Of a stretch of 64,000 nucleotides of DNA, positions 55,195 to 64,000 are shown piece by piece. A program made the translations under genes and the position numbers. A model generated the notes under the pieces. The model was not told the DNA's origin and did not search any database. It was given only the letters and a program-made list of their open reading frames with translations. This DNA is from Paenibacillus sp. NFR01 (lineage in GTDB: Bacteria > Bacillota > Bacilli > Paenibacillales > Paenibacillaceae), in NCBI RefSeq assembly GCF_900111565.1, contig NZ_FOIK01000001.1:558001-622000 (forward strand), given 5' to 3'. The stretch's first letter is position 1, and each line of letters opens with the position of its first letter.

Positions 55195-56094
55195 ATGAAA
55201 ACATCCAATGGCGTGATCGCCATGCGTTCGAAAAAGCGTTTTGACATCTGGGATGTATTGATCCGCCTTGCTCTGATCATCGTCTCGCTGGCTTGCCTGC
55301 TGCCTTTTGTCCATGTCGTCTCGAAATCGTTCAGCGAAGATGCTTACGTGATTGCCAACAAGGTCATTTTGTGGCCGGAAGGCTTTACGATTGAGGCTTA
55401 TAAAAAAATCTTCGCCGACGACAGTATCCTGCGATCCTTCGGCGTCTCGGTGCTCGTCACGGTGCTGTTCACGATTCTGGGGATGGTGATCACCATCTTC
55501 GCCGCTTATCCGCTGTCCCGCAAACAGCTTAAAGGCCGTACCGTACTGACGCTGATCTTCACCATCCCGCTGTTTTTCAGCGGAGGTATCATCCCGGAAT
55601 TCATGAATATCAGCAATCTCGGCCTGCTGGATACGCTGTGGTCGCTCATTCTGCCGCTGGCATTCAGCGCGTTCAACCTGCTGATCATGAAAAGCTCGCT
55701 CACGAGCAGCATCCCGGTCAGTCTGGAAGAATCCGCGTGGATCGACGGCGCGAGCCACTTCCGCATTCTGTGGAGCATCGTGCTTCCGCTGTCCAAGCCC
55801 ATTCTGGCCACCTTATCTTTGTTCTACGCCGTCGGCCGCTGGAACGCTTACCAGGATGCGCTGTTCTACATCAAACAAAATACCGATCTCCGTCCGCTGC
55901 AGCTCAAGCTTTATTACCTGATTATCCAGGCCAGCGAAAGCTTCCAGCTGGAGGCCACATCCGTAAAGCTGAGCAATCCGGAAGTGCTGAAAGCGTCCTG
56001 CGTCGTGTTCGCGACCGTCCCGATTCTCTGCATTTATCCTTTCATTCAGAAATATTTCGTTCAAGGCGTCATGCTCGGTGCAATCAAGGAGTAA
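55195..56094 (+). CDS. ABC sugar permease, YtcP/LplC type
   Basis: A permease of 299 residues with six helices. The EAA loop is EESAWIDGASHFRIL...LP and the end KYFVQGVMLGAIKE is typical of YtcP. The ATG has GAGAGGAGG upstream, 14 bases after the LplB-type gene. It is the second channel subunit of the third importer in the window. Confidence 0.92.
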   Translation: MKTSNGVIAMRSKKRFDIWDVLIRLALIIVSLACLLPFVHVVSKSFSEDAYVIANKVILWPEGFTIEAYKKIFADDSILRSFGVSVLVTVLFTILGMVITIFAAYPLSRKQLKGRTVLTLIFTIPLFFSGGIIPEFMNISNLGLLDTLWSLILPLAFSAFNLLIMKSSLTSSIPVSLEESAWIDGASHFRILWSIVLPLSKPILATLSLFYAVGRWNAYQDALFYIKQNTDLRPLQLKLYYLIIQASESFQLEATSVKLSNPEVLKASCVVFATVPILCIYPFIQKYFVQGVMLGAIKE

Positions 56095-56123
56095 CCATTT
56101 CAAATCAGATGGGGGAACGCGCA

Positions 56124-57785
56124 ATGAAAAAAAGGTCAACCGTTTCACTGCTTGCCGCACTTCTTACCGCAACCACGGTGTTTGCCGGCTGTTCATCGGA
56201 CAATAGCAATACCAAGAACGCTGCGGACGCGAATACCGGCACGAACACCGCAACGAATGCACCTGCGGAAACCGCCGATGCCAAAGGGGATTACACCGAT
56301 TATTCCAAAGGGTTTCCGGAGAAAGTCAATTTGGATATCCCGGTTTATGAACGCGCTTTCGAGGGCTGGAATGTAACCGATAACTACTATACACGCTGGA
56401 TTCAGAAGGAATTCGGCGACAAGTACAACGTCAAAGTGAATTTTGTCCCGATCACCCGGAGCAGCGAAGTGACCGACTTCGAACAATTGCTGGCTTCACA
56501 TAAGGCGCCGGATCTGATTTTCCATTATGACATGCCGCAGGCCATCGCCTATTACGGCGAAGACGTTCTGCAAGAGCTCGATTATAACGAAGTTGAATAC
56601 TACGCGCCGACTTACTGGAAAAATATGAGCGAGACGATCAACCAGTACGGCAAGGTGGACGGCAAAAACATCTTCCTGTTCGCCGCGCGTCCGGCCGTGG
56701 ACAACTTCACGACGCTGATCCGCAAGGACTGGGTGGAAAAGGTCGGCATGAAGGTGGAAGACCTGACCTCGCTGGAGAAATATAACGAATTGCTGGCCAA
56801 ATGGAAGGCTGCGGGCCTTGGCACCGGCGCCGAAACGCTGAAGAAGAACTTCTTCAACTTCAACTATGCGTTCCGGGATTGGCCGGTCGACGAGAAAGAA
56901 CGGGCTTTGTACTCCGACCTCAGCGTGGCGGACCTGACGACGCCGGCGACGGAGAAATACCTGCGCAACCTGAACTATCAATACAATAACGGACTGATCG
57001 ACAAGGAATTCTATCTGCGCGACGATGACGCCAAGACCAAAGCCGAATTCGTTGCCGGAAAAACGGGCACTTACGCTCTGTATCTTGCCAGCAACACGGA
57101 TGCCATCGACGCTACTTTGAAAAATGATCCGAAGGCCGAATTCGCGATTCTTCCTCCGGGGGCGGGCGTTCCGGAAGGCAACAAGCCGCAGGGCCGGGCT
57201 TACTGGCCGTTTGGCTTCATCATGGGCGTCAACTATGAATCCTCCCCTGAAGAACGTGCTGCGCTGTATATGTACCTGGAATGGATGAGCCAGCCGGATA
57301 ACCTGTTTTTCCTGCAAAACGGGGTAGAAGGCCAAAACTATACGCTTGATGCCGACGGCATTGCCGTGAAAACCGCCGATTTCAGCGGCGAATCCGTACT
57401 GTCCCAGAACAACAACAAAGACTATTGGGCGCTGGTCACCGAAACGATCCAATACGCCGATCCGGCGGTCAACCGCAAAGCCAACATCCGCCTGTGGGCG
57501 CCTCCGGGACGCGAGGCACTGGTGGAAGACCTGCTGAAATATTATGATGAAACTGCGGAATTCCGCACGCCGGACGCGCTGTACAGCGTCGTGCTGGAGA
57601 AGGTGAACGAATATAAAGCCGATCTGAACTCGCTGTTCCAGGAGCTGTACATCAAATGCGCCCTTGCTCCGGTTGACCAGTTCGACGCGACTTACGAAGC
57701 GGCCAAGAAAACGTATCTGGATGCCGGCTATCAGGAAATTCTCGACGAGAAGCAAGCGGCAATCGATGCGGGTAAATACAATTAA
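56124..57785 (+). CDS. ABC transporter binding lipoprotein, LplA/YtcQ type
   Basis: A binding lipoprotein of 553 residues. The lipobox VFAGC makes Cys23 the lipidated residue, and an Asn/Thr/Ala-rich spacer follows. Size and order (permease, permease, binding protein) match the LplBCA arrangement. With a GH105 enzyme downstream, the ligand is probably an unsaturated pectin or glucuronan oligosaccharide; this is an inference. The ATG has GGGGGAACG upstream. The frame is open far upstream but only the ATG at 56124 gives the signal peptide. Confidence 0.9.
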   Translation: MKKRSTVSLLAALLTATTVFAGCSSDNSNTKNAADANTGTNTATNAPAETADAKGDYTDYSKGFPEKVNLDIPVYERAFEGWNVTDNYYTRWIQKEFGDKYNVKVNFVPITRSSEVTDFEQLLASHKAPDLIFHYDMPQAIAYYGEDVLQELDYNEVEYYAPTYWKNMSETINQYGKVDGKNIFLFAARPAVDNFTTLIRKDWVEKVGMKVEDLTSLEKYNELLAKWKAAGLGTGAETLKKNFFNFNYAFRDWPVDEKERALYSDLSVADLTTPATEKYLRNLNYQYNNGLIDKEFYLRDDDAKTKAEFVAGKTGTYALYLASNTDAIDATLKNDPKAEFAILPPGAGVPEGNKPQGRAYWPFGFIMGVNYESSPEERAALYMYLEWMSQPDNLFFLQNGVEGQNYTLDADGIAVKTADFSGESVLSQNNNKDYWALVTETIQYADPAVNRKANIRLWAPPGREALVEDLLKYYDETAEFRTPDALYSVVLEKVNEYKADLNSLFQELYIKCALAPVDQFDATYEAAKKTYLDAGYQEILDEKQAAIDAGKYN

Positions 57786-57813
57786 TCCGTTGTTTTTGTG
57801 AAACAGATAATGA

Positions 57814-57850
57814 CGAAAGCCCCAGCTCAATCCGGCCGGGGCTTTTGCTA
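57814..57850 (+). terminator. Intercistronic terminator-like hairpin
   Basis: AAAGCCCC pairs with GGGGCTTT, followed by TGCT. It lies between the binding-protein and GH105 genes and would reduce readthrough. Confidence 0.65.
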
Positions 57851-57865
57851 AGGAGGCATCATCAC

Positions 57866-58918
57866 TTGATCATTACAACCGGAACGACGGAACTGAAGCA
57901 GACGATTGACCGGGTCGTAAATTACACGCTGGATATGGACCTAACCTGGGACTGGCCTTGCGGCGTCGCGTATTACGGCGTCAGCCGCGCATTCGAGGTG
58001 ACCGGCGAACCGGCCTATTTGGAACGGATGGCTAAGTTTTGCGACGAATATCTGGCCGCCGGGCTTCCGGTGTGGACCGTCAACACCTGCGCCATGGGGC
58101 ATATGCTGCTGACGCTGTATGAGCAAACGAAAGATCAGAAGTATTTGGACCTGATCCTCAGCAAAGTCGATTATCTGGAGAACAAGGCGCTGCGTTTCGG
58201 CGACCGCGTGCTTCAGCATACTGTATCGGCGAACAATGATTTTCCCGAGCAGGCCTGGGCCGACACGCTGTTTATGGCCGGGTATTTCCTGCTGCGCACG
58301 GGCGTTCTGCTGGGGGACAAAAAGCTGGTCGACGACGCCCTGCACCAGTTCTACTGGCATATCAACTATTTGCAGGACGAGAATACTGGGCTATGGTACC
58401 ACGGCTACAACAACGTAAATAAAGACCATATGTCGGGCATGTACTGGGCGCGGGCCAATGCCTGGGCCGCCTACACGATGGCGCGCGCGGCCAAGGGGCT
58501 GCCGGAAGCCTATCTGTACCCGCCGATGATGCATATCTGGAGCTCGCTGCGCGACCAGCTGGCGGCGATCAAAAAGCTGCAGAAGGAAGACGGGCTGTGG
58601 GGCACCGTACTGGATTACCCTGAAGCTTACAGCGAAGTGTCGGCTTCGGCGGGAATCGCTGCGGCGATGGTCGTCCAGGGCAATCCGCTGCACGGCAAAT
58701 ACGTGCAAAAGGCGCTGGACGGCGTTCTGGCGAACATCTCGGACAACGGCCGCGTGCTGAACGTCTCCGGCGGGACCGCCGTCATGAACGACATTGCCGG
58801 GTACCTACAGATTGACCGGAAGTGGGCGCAGGGCTGGGGCCAGGGCCTCACGTTGGCGCTGCTGACGGCGGTGCTGGAGGAGGCGGAGATTGCGGAGCGG
58901 GAGAAGGCTGTGCACTGA
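57866..58918 (+). CDS. GH105 unsaturated rhamnogalacturonyl/glucuronyl hydrolase
   Basis: A cytoplasmic alpha/alpha-barrel hydrolase of 350 residues, of the YteR/GH105 family related to GH88. It hydrates the double bond of the 4,5-unsaturated uronic acid left by lyases and releases the sugar. The catalytic aspartate is Asp133 in AWADTLFMAG, equivalent to Asp143 of YteR. WYHGYNN and MYWARANAWAAYTMARA line the substrate cleft. The TTG at 57866 is favoured by AAGGAGG nine bases upstream. No signal peptide is seen. It completes the third importer locus and points to rhamnogalacturonan or similar lyase products. Confidence 0.93.
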   Translation: MIITTGTTELKQTIDRVVNYTLDMDLTWDWPCGVAYYGVSRAFEVTGEPAYLERMAKFCDEYLAAGLPVWTVNTCAMGHMLLTLYEQTKDQKYLDLILSKVDYLENKALRFGDRVLQHTVSANNDFPEQAWADTLFMAGYFLLRTGVLLGDKKLVDDALHQFYWHINYLQDENTGLWYHGYNNVNKDHMSGMYWARANAWAAYTMARAAKGLPEAYLYPPMMHIWSSLRDQLAAIKKLQKEDGLWGTVLDYPEAYSEVSASAGIAAAMVVQGNPLHGKYVQKALDGVLANISDNGRVLNVSGGTAVMNDIAGYLQIDRKWAQGWGQGLTLALLTAVLEEAEIAEREKAVH

Positions 58919-59040
58919 ATGTCCGAAAGGCGCCCTTTCATTGTACGAAATGCAATGAAGCAGAATACGCAAGTGTGAAAGATGCTTGTGAGCAGACAAA
59001 GTGGAGAATGAGATCGATGATGTCCATGAGTAGCCGCATA

Positions 59041-59079
59041 AAAAAGGTACCGGCAGATTAAATCTGCCGGTACCTTTGC
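59041..59079. terminator. Bidirectional Rho-independent terminator
   Basis: AAAGGTACCGGCAGATT pairs perfectly with AATCTGCCGGTACCTTT. It lies between the GH105 gene and the convergent MMPL gene. Confidence 0.9.
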
Positions 59080-59119
59080 ACTTTTAAGCGGATGGACGAT
59101 CGCTCTAAACGTGGCGTCC

Positions 59120-61525
59120 TTACTTATGCCCTGCTTCCTCGGCATGCAGCTTGGCGATCAGCTTGTCGCCTTCCACATCGAGGTTCGGCAGCAGGCGGTC
59201 CAGCCATTTCGGCAGCCACCAGGCTTTGTCGCCGAAGACGGCCATTACCGCCGGAACAAGCGTCATGCGGATGATGAAGGCATCGATCAGGATGCCGAAA
59301 GCAAGCGCAAAGCCGATTTGCTTGATCATGGCGTCCGGCGCGAAGATGAAGCCCGCGAAAACGGAAACCATGATAATGCCGGCGGCAAGCACGACGCGGC
59401 TGGCCAGGTCGTACCCGTGAACGACGGCGTCGTTGCCGTGGCGGCCATGGACATACGCTTCGCGCATCGAGCTGACGAGGAAGACCTGATAGTCCATGGC
59501 CAGGCCGTACAGGATACCGGTCACGAGGATCGGCATAAAGCTCAGCAATGGGCCGCCGGTGTCAAACCCGAATAGCGAATGCAGCCAGCCCCATTGATAC
59601 ACGGCGGTCGTTACGCCGAAGGTAGCGAGAATACTGAGAATGAAGCCGACGGTCGCTTTGACCGGAACGATGATCGAACGGAAGACGAGCAGCAGGATAA
59701 TCAGCGACAGCACAACGATGATGCCGATGTATACCGGCAGCGCATCGGACAGCTTGGAGGACATGTCGATGTTGATCGCGGTAAAGCCGGTTACGCCGAG
59801 CGATACATTGTTATCGGCGGCAATGCCGGAATCTTCGTTGCGCAGATCATGGACAAGGTCCCGCGTAGCCGTATCGGTCGGGCCGGTTTTTGGAATCAGG
59901 CTGATGATGGCAATGTCGCCGGTAGCGTTGACGCCCAACGGCGAGACAAGCGTGACATTATCATGCTGCTGCAGCTCCTGGGTCAGCTTGCCCAGCGTTT
60001 GCATCGTGATTTTGTCGGAAGGATTTTTCGGTTCAGCGACGATCAGCAGCGGGCCGTTAAAGCCTTCGCCGAACCCCTTAGTTGTGATATCGTAGCTTTG
60101 GCGCGCCGCCGTATCCAGGTTGGCGGAGGCGCCGGACGGAATGCCGAGCTCCATCTTGGTGACAGGAATTGCTGCGGTTCCAAGGACGATTACCACCAAA
60201 ACGATGATCAGCCAGCGGAACTTCACGGCCATGTTGGCCCAGCGGTGCGAGAAGCCTTGCGGTGCCTGATGGGCGCCGTGGCCTGCGCTTTTAGAGCGGG
60301 CTTTGGCGGAGCAGATGCGCTCGCCGACCAGGCCGAGCAGTGCAGGCAGCATGGTCAATGCCAGCAATACGGTAATCAGCACGCTGAACGCGGCGACCAG
60401 CGCCATCGTGGACAAAAACTGGATGCCAATAACCAGCAAGCCGCACAAGGCGATCATGACGGTCAAGCCGGCGAAAAAGACGGCGCTGCCGGCGGTGCCG
60501 ACCGCGCGGCTGGCCGCTTCGCGCGCGCTGAGCTTCTCGTCGAGAATCAGCCTGCGCTGGCGGTTAACGATAAACAGCGAATAGTCGATGCCGACGGCTA
60601 GGCCGATCATGACGGCCAGAATCGGCGTAAGATCCGTCATTTGAATCACATTGGAAAGGGCAAACGCGCCGCCGACGCTGATGGCGACGCCCAGCAGGGC
60701 GGTAATCAGCGGCAGGCCTGCCGCAACAACGGAGCCGAGCGTAATGAACAGTACGATTGCGGCAACGACAACGCCAACCGCTTCGGTCGAACCGATGGAA
60801 GGCGTGCTCTTCAGCGAGTCGCTCGGAATCGCGGTGATGCCGGAGCCGCCTTGCTCCACTTTGGTAACGGCAGCGATGACGTTATCCGGCACTTCCGAAG
60901 GCAGCGAGGTCTGCTGCACCGTGAACTGGAACTGGAACAAGGCGATGCTGCCGTCCGCGGACAGCATTACGCCGTTCAGCGGCGCGCCGTCCACCATCAG
61001 CGGGCCGTAGGGCAAGCCCGCTGCCGCCTGCTGCGCTGCGGCAGCAGCAGCTGCGGCGGCTTGATCTGCCGCAGCCGTGTCGGCACCGGCAGCCGCCGAA
61101 GGATCGGCTGCCGCGCCTTGGCCCGCTGCGGCGTCCTGCCCCGCTGCGGCGTCCTGCCCCGCAGCGGCAGCCTGGCCGGCGGCTTCGGCCGCCAGCTCGG
61201 CCGGGTTAATGACGTAATCCATGCTGTATACGTCATTAACGGCCTTGGCAATGAGCGCCGCACGTTCCGGCGTGTCCAGACGTTCGCCTTCCGGCGCGGT
61301 GAACGCGACACTGGCTTGCCCGCCGGCGGCGGCAGGCAGCTGCTCGGCGAGCATATCCAGCACCTTTTGCGATTCGGTGCCTTCGATCTTCATCTCCGAG
61401 CTCGAATGAATGCCGTTAACCCCGAGCAGGGAGCCGACCACGCCGAGGATGATGATCCAGGCGGCGATGAAATACCATGGCTTGGAATAAGCCGATTTTC
61501 CCAACCGGTATAAAAATGTTGACAT
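59120..61525 (-). CDS. MMPL-family RND transporter with Ala-rich insert
   Basis: An RND/MMPL exporter of 801 residues with two MMPL halves and about 12 helices. Typical stretches are MIGLAVGIDYSLFIVNRQRR and MDYQVFLVSSMREAY, which contain the conserved Asp-Tyr pairs of the proton path. Family members export lipids, siderophores or drugs. The first extracytoplasmic loop carries an alanine-rich insert (about 115-170) with repeats of AAAGQD, which is unusual. The ATG has GGAG upstream. It starts 25 bases after the TetR gene, so the two form an autoregulated operon. Confidence 0.92.
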   Translation of the reverse strand: MSTFLYRLGKSAYSKPWYFIAAWIIILGVVGSLLGVNGIHSSSEMKIEGTESQKVLDMLAEQLPAAAGGQASVAFTAPEGERLDTPERAALIAKAVNDVYSMDYVINPAELAAEAAGQAAAAGQDAAAGQDAAAGQGAAADPSAAAGADTAAADQAAAAAAAAAQQAAAGLPYGPLMVDGAPLNGVMLSADGSIALFQFQFTVQQTSLPSEVPDNVIAAVTKVEQGGSGITAIPSDSLKSTPSIGSTEAVGVVVAAIVLFITLGSVVAAGLPLITALLGVAISVGGAFALSNVIQMTDLTPILAVMIGLAVGIDYSLFIVNRQRRLILDEKLSAREAASRAVGTAGSAVFFAGLTVMIALCGLLVIGIQFLSTMALVAAFSVLITVLLALTMLPALLGLVGERICSAKARSKSAGHGAHQAPQGFSHRWANMAVKFRWLIIVLVVIVLGTAAIPVTKMELGIPSGASANLDTAARQSYDITTKGFGEGFNGPLLIVAEPKNPSDKITMQTLGKLTQELQQHDNVTLVSPLGVNATGDIAIISLIPKTGPTDTATRDLVHDLRNEDSGIAADNNVSLGVTGFTAINIDMSSKLSDALPVYIGIIVVLSLIILLLVFRSIIVPVKATVGFILSILATFGVTTAVYQWGWLHSLFGFDTGGPLLSFMPILVTGILYGLAMDYQVFLVSSMREAYVHGRHGNDAVVHGYDLASRVVLAAGIIMVSVFAGFIFAPDAMIKQIGFALAFGILIDAFIIRMTLVPAVMAVFGDKAWWLPKWLDRLLPNLDVEGDKLIAKLHAEEAGHK
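61021..61200 (-). repeat. Ala/Gly/Gln-coding repeat in the MMPL gene
   Basis: In-frame 18-base units encoding AAAGQD are followed by an almost pure alanine run. The insert probably expanded by slippage and is expected to differ between strains. Confidence 0.7.
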
Positions 61526-61550
61526 GTAGGTTTCTCCTTTTATCTCTAAT

Positions 61551-62168
61551 TTAAAAACCGCCCCGCAAATAACCGAACATGGTGTTCAAATACTGCTCAA
61601 AAGGCATTGCATCCGAGCCTTCCAGCTCCGTCTCCCCCGGCAGCATGACATTCAGCCTTCCATCCAGAATCGGCACAAACGCTCCGTACACCGCACCGGC
61701 CAGAAGATGCGTATAACCATCCGAGTAACGGTCGTGCGCGTACAGCTCCAGCATTTCCTGCGCGGCAATCTGCAAACGGTGAAACACGCTAAGAATATAC
61801 GGTTCCAGCGACGGATATTGGTTGGCGAGCGAAACGAACTGGCGCAGCTTGTGCAGGAACTCTTTGGTAAACTGCAGCTTGAGAATGTTGTACAGCACAT
61901 CCAGCGGCGCCGCGTCCGGGGGGAATAGGGCCAGCAGAGACGCTTCATTCCCCCGGGAGACGTTATCCGTAAAATACGCCGCCACGGCTTCCTCTTTGCA
62001 GGAAAAGTAATTGGCGAAGGTCCGCCGGGATACGCCGGCCTTCTGGACCACGTCATCGACGATAAAACCGTCCATCCCCCGGACAAGCGCAAGCTCGAAA
62101 GCGGCTTCGGCTAAGGCGTCGGCCGTGGCTTCCTTTTTCTTGTCGCGCAGCGTTGGCTTCGAATTCAA
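61551..62168 (-). CDS. TetR/AcrR-family regulator of the MMPL exporter
   Basis: A 205-residue TetR-type regulator. The DNA-binding region is FIVDDVVQKAGVSRRTFANYF, followed by SCKEEAVAAYFTDNV. The start is TTG with AGGAGG about 11 bases upstream. It is the first gene of an operon with the MMPL exporter. Two tandem palindromes upstream (62232-62264) are likely its operators, giving autorepression and drug- or lipid-induced export. Confidence 0.92.
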   Translation of the reverse strand: MNSKPTLRDKKKEATADALAEAAFELALVRGMDGFIVDDVVQKAGVSRRTFANYFSCKEEAVAAYFTDNVSRGNEASLLALFPPDAAPLDVLYNILKLQFTKEFLHKLRQFVSLANQYPSLEPYILSVFHRLQIAAQEMLELYAHDRYSDGYTHLLAGAVYGAFVPILDGRLNVMLPGETELEGSDAMPFEQYLNTMFGYLRGGF

Positions 62169-62231
62169 GTTCCAATCTTCCTCCTTTCCAGAAAGGATTG
62201 AACATTTTGACTCTTATCAATATAGTATATT

Positions 62232-62264
62232 TTTGCCCAAAGGGCAAATTTGCACAATGGGCAA
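62232..62264. promoter_or_regulatory. Tandem palindromes upstream of the TetR-MMPL operon
   Basis: TTTGCCC-AAA-GGGCAAA (62232-62248) is perfect, and TTGCaCAATGgGCAA (62250-62264) is nearly so. They overlap the likely promoter region (TATAGTATAT just before). Confidence 0.6.
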
Positions 62265-62449
62265 TTTAAGCCGGTTAAGATTTTGCTTAACGAGATGTCC
62301 TTTTTGTAGAGAAACGAGCGGCCCGGAAGGAATTACGGGAGATAAAGCGAAGATAACGGTGGAATACCGTAAAGTGGAAGCAGTGGGCAAAGATGCATGC
62401 AGCCAAAGCCTTGCGGCAGATCAACACTATATTTTTTCGGAGGTGCGGC

Positions 62450-63415
62450 ATGCCCGTCAGTTCAACCAAAAACAATAAAACCGAAGCAGAAATCAAAGTT
62501 ATGTGTGCCCAAGCTAAGCTCGGGGCGGTTGCCCGGATTACGGAATTGACCGAGGGCTTTTTTAACGTGGCATATGGAATTACAACTATGGAGGGCAAGG
62601 AGTATATTCTGAAAATCGCGCCGCATCCCGCTACCCCCGTCATGACGCATGAGAAAAATATCATGTTCAGCGAAGTGCAATCGATGGAGCTTATCCGGCA
62701 AAATCTGGATGTTCCCGTCGCAGAGATACTCTATTACGATGACAGCCGCACGGTATGCAACTCGGATTATTTTGTGATGTCGCGGATTCCGGGACAAAGC
62801 TTTGCCTCGATCACGGAGCAAATGACGGAGAAGGAGATCCAGGCGGTCAACCGGAGCGCCGGCAGCTATAACCGGGAGATCCATTCACTGACCCATGACC
62901 GCTTCGGCTATTTCGGGCAGGCGGATAAACAAGGAGACAACTGGTTCCAGGTGTTCCGGAGCATGATTTGCGATACGCTGGAGGATGCGCGGAGAATGAA
63001 TGTCGACCTGAAGATTGCGGACAGCGACATCTTGCGCGCACTCGACGGCGAGGCGGAGTTTTTCCGGGAAGTCACCGAACCCCGGCTGGTGCATTGGGAC
63101 ATCTGGGCCGGCAATATTTTCGTTCAGGATGGCAGGATCACCGGAATCATTGATTTCGAGCGCTGCCTGTGGGGGGATGTGCTGATGGAGGTCGGCTTCC
63201 GGACGTACGGCCTGAGCGATGATTTTCTAAGCGGCTACGGCACCGGGAAGCTGACCCCTGAACAGCTAAAACGCGCGGAGTGGTACGATATTTATTTGTT
63301 CCTGATCGCCAGCATGGAGTGCGATTACCGCCAATACGAGACCCGGGACAGCTATAACTGGGGTACAGACATGCTGCGGCAGTGGATGGAGCGTAAGTCA
63401 CAGCCCGGAGTTTAG
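62450..63415 (+). CDS. Aminoglycoside phosphotransferase-fold protein (APH/ChoK family)
   Basis: A 321-residue kinase-like protein. The Brenner motif HWDIWAGN carries the catalytic pattern HxDxxxxN (His215, Asp217, Asn222), and GIIDFE holds the metal-binding Asp235 with Glu237 where many members have Asp. The N-lobe includes FFNVAYGI and EYILKIAP with the expected lysine. Members phosphorylate antibiotics, sugars or choline; there is no evidence here for resistance. The ATG at 62450 is preferred because GGAGGTG lies six bases upstream. It is divergent from the TetR-MMPL operon. Confidence 0.85.
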   Translation: MPVSSTKNNKTEAEIKVMCAQAKLGAVARITELTEGFFNVAYGITTMEGKEYILKIAPHPATPVMTHEKNIMFSEVQSMELIRQNLDVPVAEILYYDDSRTVCNSDYFVMSRIPGQSFASITEQMTEKEIQAVNRSAGSYNREIHSLTHDRFGYFGQADKQGDNWFQVFRSMICDTLEDARRMNVDLKIADSDILRALDGEAEFFREVTEPRLVHWDIWAGNIFVQDGRITGIIDFERCLWGDVLMEVGFRTYGLSDDFLSGYGTGKLTPEQLKRAEWYDIYLFLIASMECDYRQYETRDSYNWGTDMLRQWMERKSQPGV

Positions 63416-63564
63416 CGGGATTTTAGTGACCGGTTCGAGCGCTTCCACCGACTTGCCGTATTTGCGCCTTCGGAAGACTCATTGCCAAATCCTGGATTCC
63501 CCAATTACAATAAAGATGCTGATGCGACAGGGGGCATTTATTTTTACATAAAGGGCTGGTTTAA

Positions 63565-64000
63565 TTGAAGCTGAATATTGCGATTTGCGACGATGAACGG
63601 GCAGAAATCGATTACTTGCTGCAGCTGGCGGGACAATGGGCGGATGCCCGGGGAATTGCCGCGGCGTTTACTACTTATGAGAGCGCGGAAAGCTTCTTGT
63701 TTCATTATGCGGACCGGCCGAACGCCGAGCTGGTTTTATTGGATGTCCAGATGGGGCATCTGAGCGGCATCGAGTTGGCCAAGCAAATCCGCAGGGATAA
63801 CGACAGCATGCAAATTGTCTTCATCACCGGCTATCCCGATTTTATGGGGGAAGGCTACGAGGTATCCGCGCTGCATTATCTGATGAAGCCGGTCAAAGCG
63901 GAGAAGCTGTTTGAAGTGCTGGACCGGGCGCAGGCTCGTCTGCAGACGGTCCCGCGGACGCTTTTGCTACCCAGGGGGGGCGGCAGCATTCGGATCAAAG
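63565..64000 (+). CDS. LytTR-type response regulator, truncated by the window end
   Basis: The first 145 residues of a response regulator. The receiver domain has ICDDE, the phosphoacceptor Asp60 in LLDVQMGHLSG, the conserved Thr in FITGYPDF and Lys in LMKPVK. The segment after it (LLLPRGGGSIRIK) is the beginning of a LytTR DNA-binding domain. The start is TTG with AAAGGG upstream, a weak site. The rest, and a possible partner kinase, lie beyond 64000. Confidence 0.85.
   Translation, partial: MKLNIAICDDERAEIDYLLQLAGQWADARGIAAAFTTYESAESFLFHYADRPNAELVLLDVQMGHLSGIELAKQIRRDNDSMQIVFITGYPDFMGEGYEVSALHYLMKPVKAEKLFEVLDRAQARLQTVPRTLLLPRGGGSIRIK

Noticed and set aside
62450-63415. The phosphotransferase-fold protein as an antibiotic resistance gene
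   Set aside because: Only the general APH fold and catalytic motif are present; nothing points to a specific aminoglycoside or macrolide enzyme.

Overview
The window looks like chromosomal DNA of a Paenibacillus-type Firmicute: strong Shine-Dalgarno sequences, frequent TTG and GTG starts, moderately high GC, CcpA-type cre sites, LplB/YtcP-type sugar permeases, YesM/YesN two-component systems and many glycoside hydrolases. No rRNA, tRNA or CRISPR array was found. About 50 genes are called and one of them is probably degenerate.

Layout. 0-6.7 kb holds housekeeping and accessory genes: a CPBP protease homologue, a DedA protein, a polytopic GT-C-like membrane protein, a kinase/regulator pair, a DinB-like protein and an acetyltransferase. 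7.0-8.8 kb is a secreted GH18 chitinase, followed by about 0.75 kb of non-coding, repeat-rich DNA. 9.6-19.9 kb is a self-contained glycan locus: an AraC regulator, a GH127 beta-L-arabinofuranosidase, an ABC sugar importer (binding lipoprotein plus two permeases) and a 1178-residue secreted protein of unknown activity with a LamG domain. Four copies of a two-box element (GGTTGnA boxes exactly 21 bp apart) lie in front of these transcription units and are the likely operators of the regulator. 20.1-27.7 kb carries a UMF1-type MFS protein overlapping a phosphodiesterase, a small monooxygenase, a YhgE/Pip protein divergent from a LysR regulator, and a family-4 glycosyltransferase.

27.9-35.0 kb is a second sugar importer with its YesM/YesN-type kinase and regulator, followed by a nucleoside deaminase. 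35.6-38.9 kb has a long ArsR-type regulator divergent from a GH51 arabinofuranosidase. The GH51 gene runs into a GH43-like gene that has lost its N-terminal part. 38.9-42.2 kb has a TetR/ketopantoate-reductase-like divergent pair, an acetyltransferase and an AraC regulator. The AraC gene is divergent from a GH52 beta-xylosidase (42.4-44.5 kb).

44.6-45.9 kb is a complete IS3-family (IS150-like) element with a 4-bp AGAT target duplication. It sits in the loop of what was a bidirectional terminator between the GH52 gene and a DHA2 efflux pump. 45.9-51.4 kb continues with that pump and its TetR regulator, a pentapeptide-repeat protein, a DinB-like protein and two tandem cation diffusion facilitators. 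51.7-58.9 kb is a third importer locus with a membrane-spanning AraC regulator and a GH105 unsaturated rhamnogalacturonyl/glucuronyl hydrolase, which suggests pectin-fragment use. 59.1-64 kb has a TetR-MMPL operon, an aminoglycoside-phosphotransferase-fold protein and the start of a LytTR-type response regulator cut by the window end.

Taken together, the window describes a soil or plant-litter saprophyte. It senses, secretes enzymes against, imports and hydrolyses arabinose-, xylose-, chitin- and pectin-derived glycans, mostly through locally regulated loci with CcpA control layered on top.
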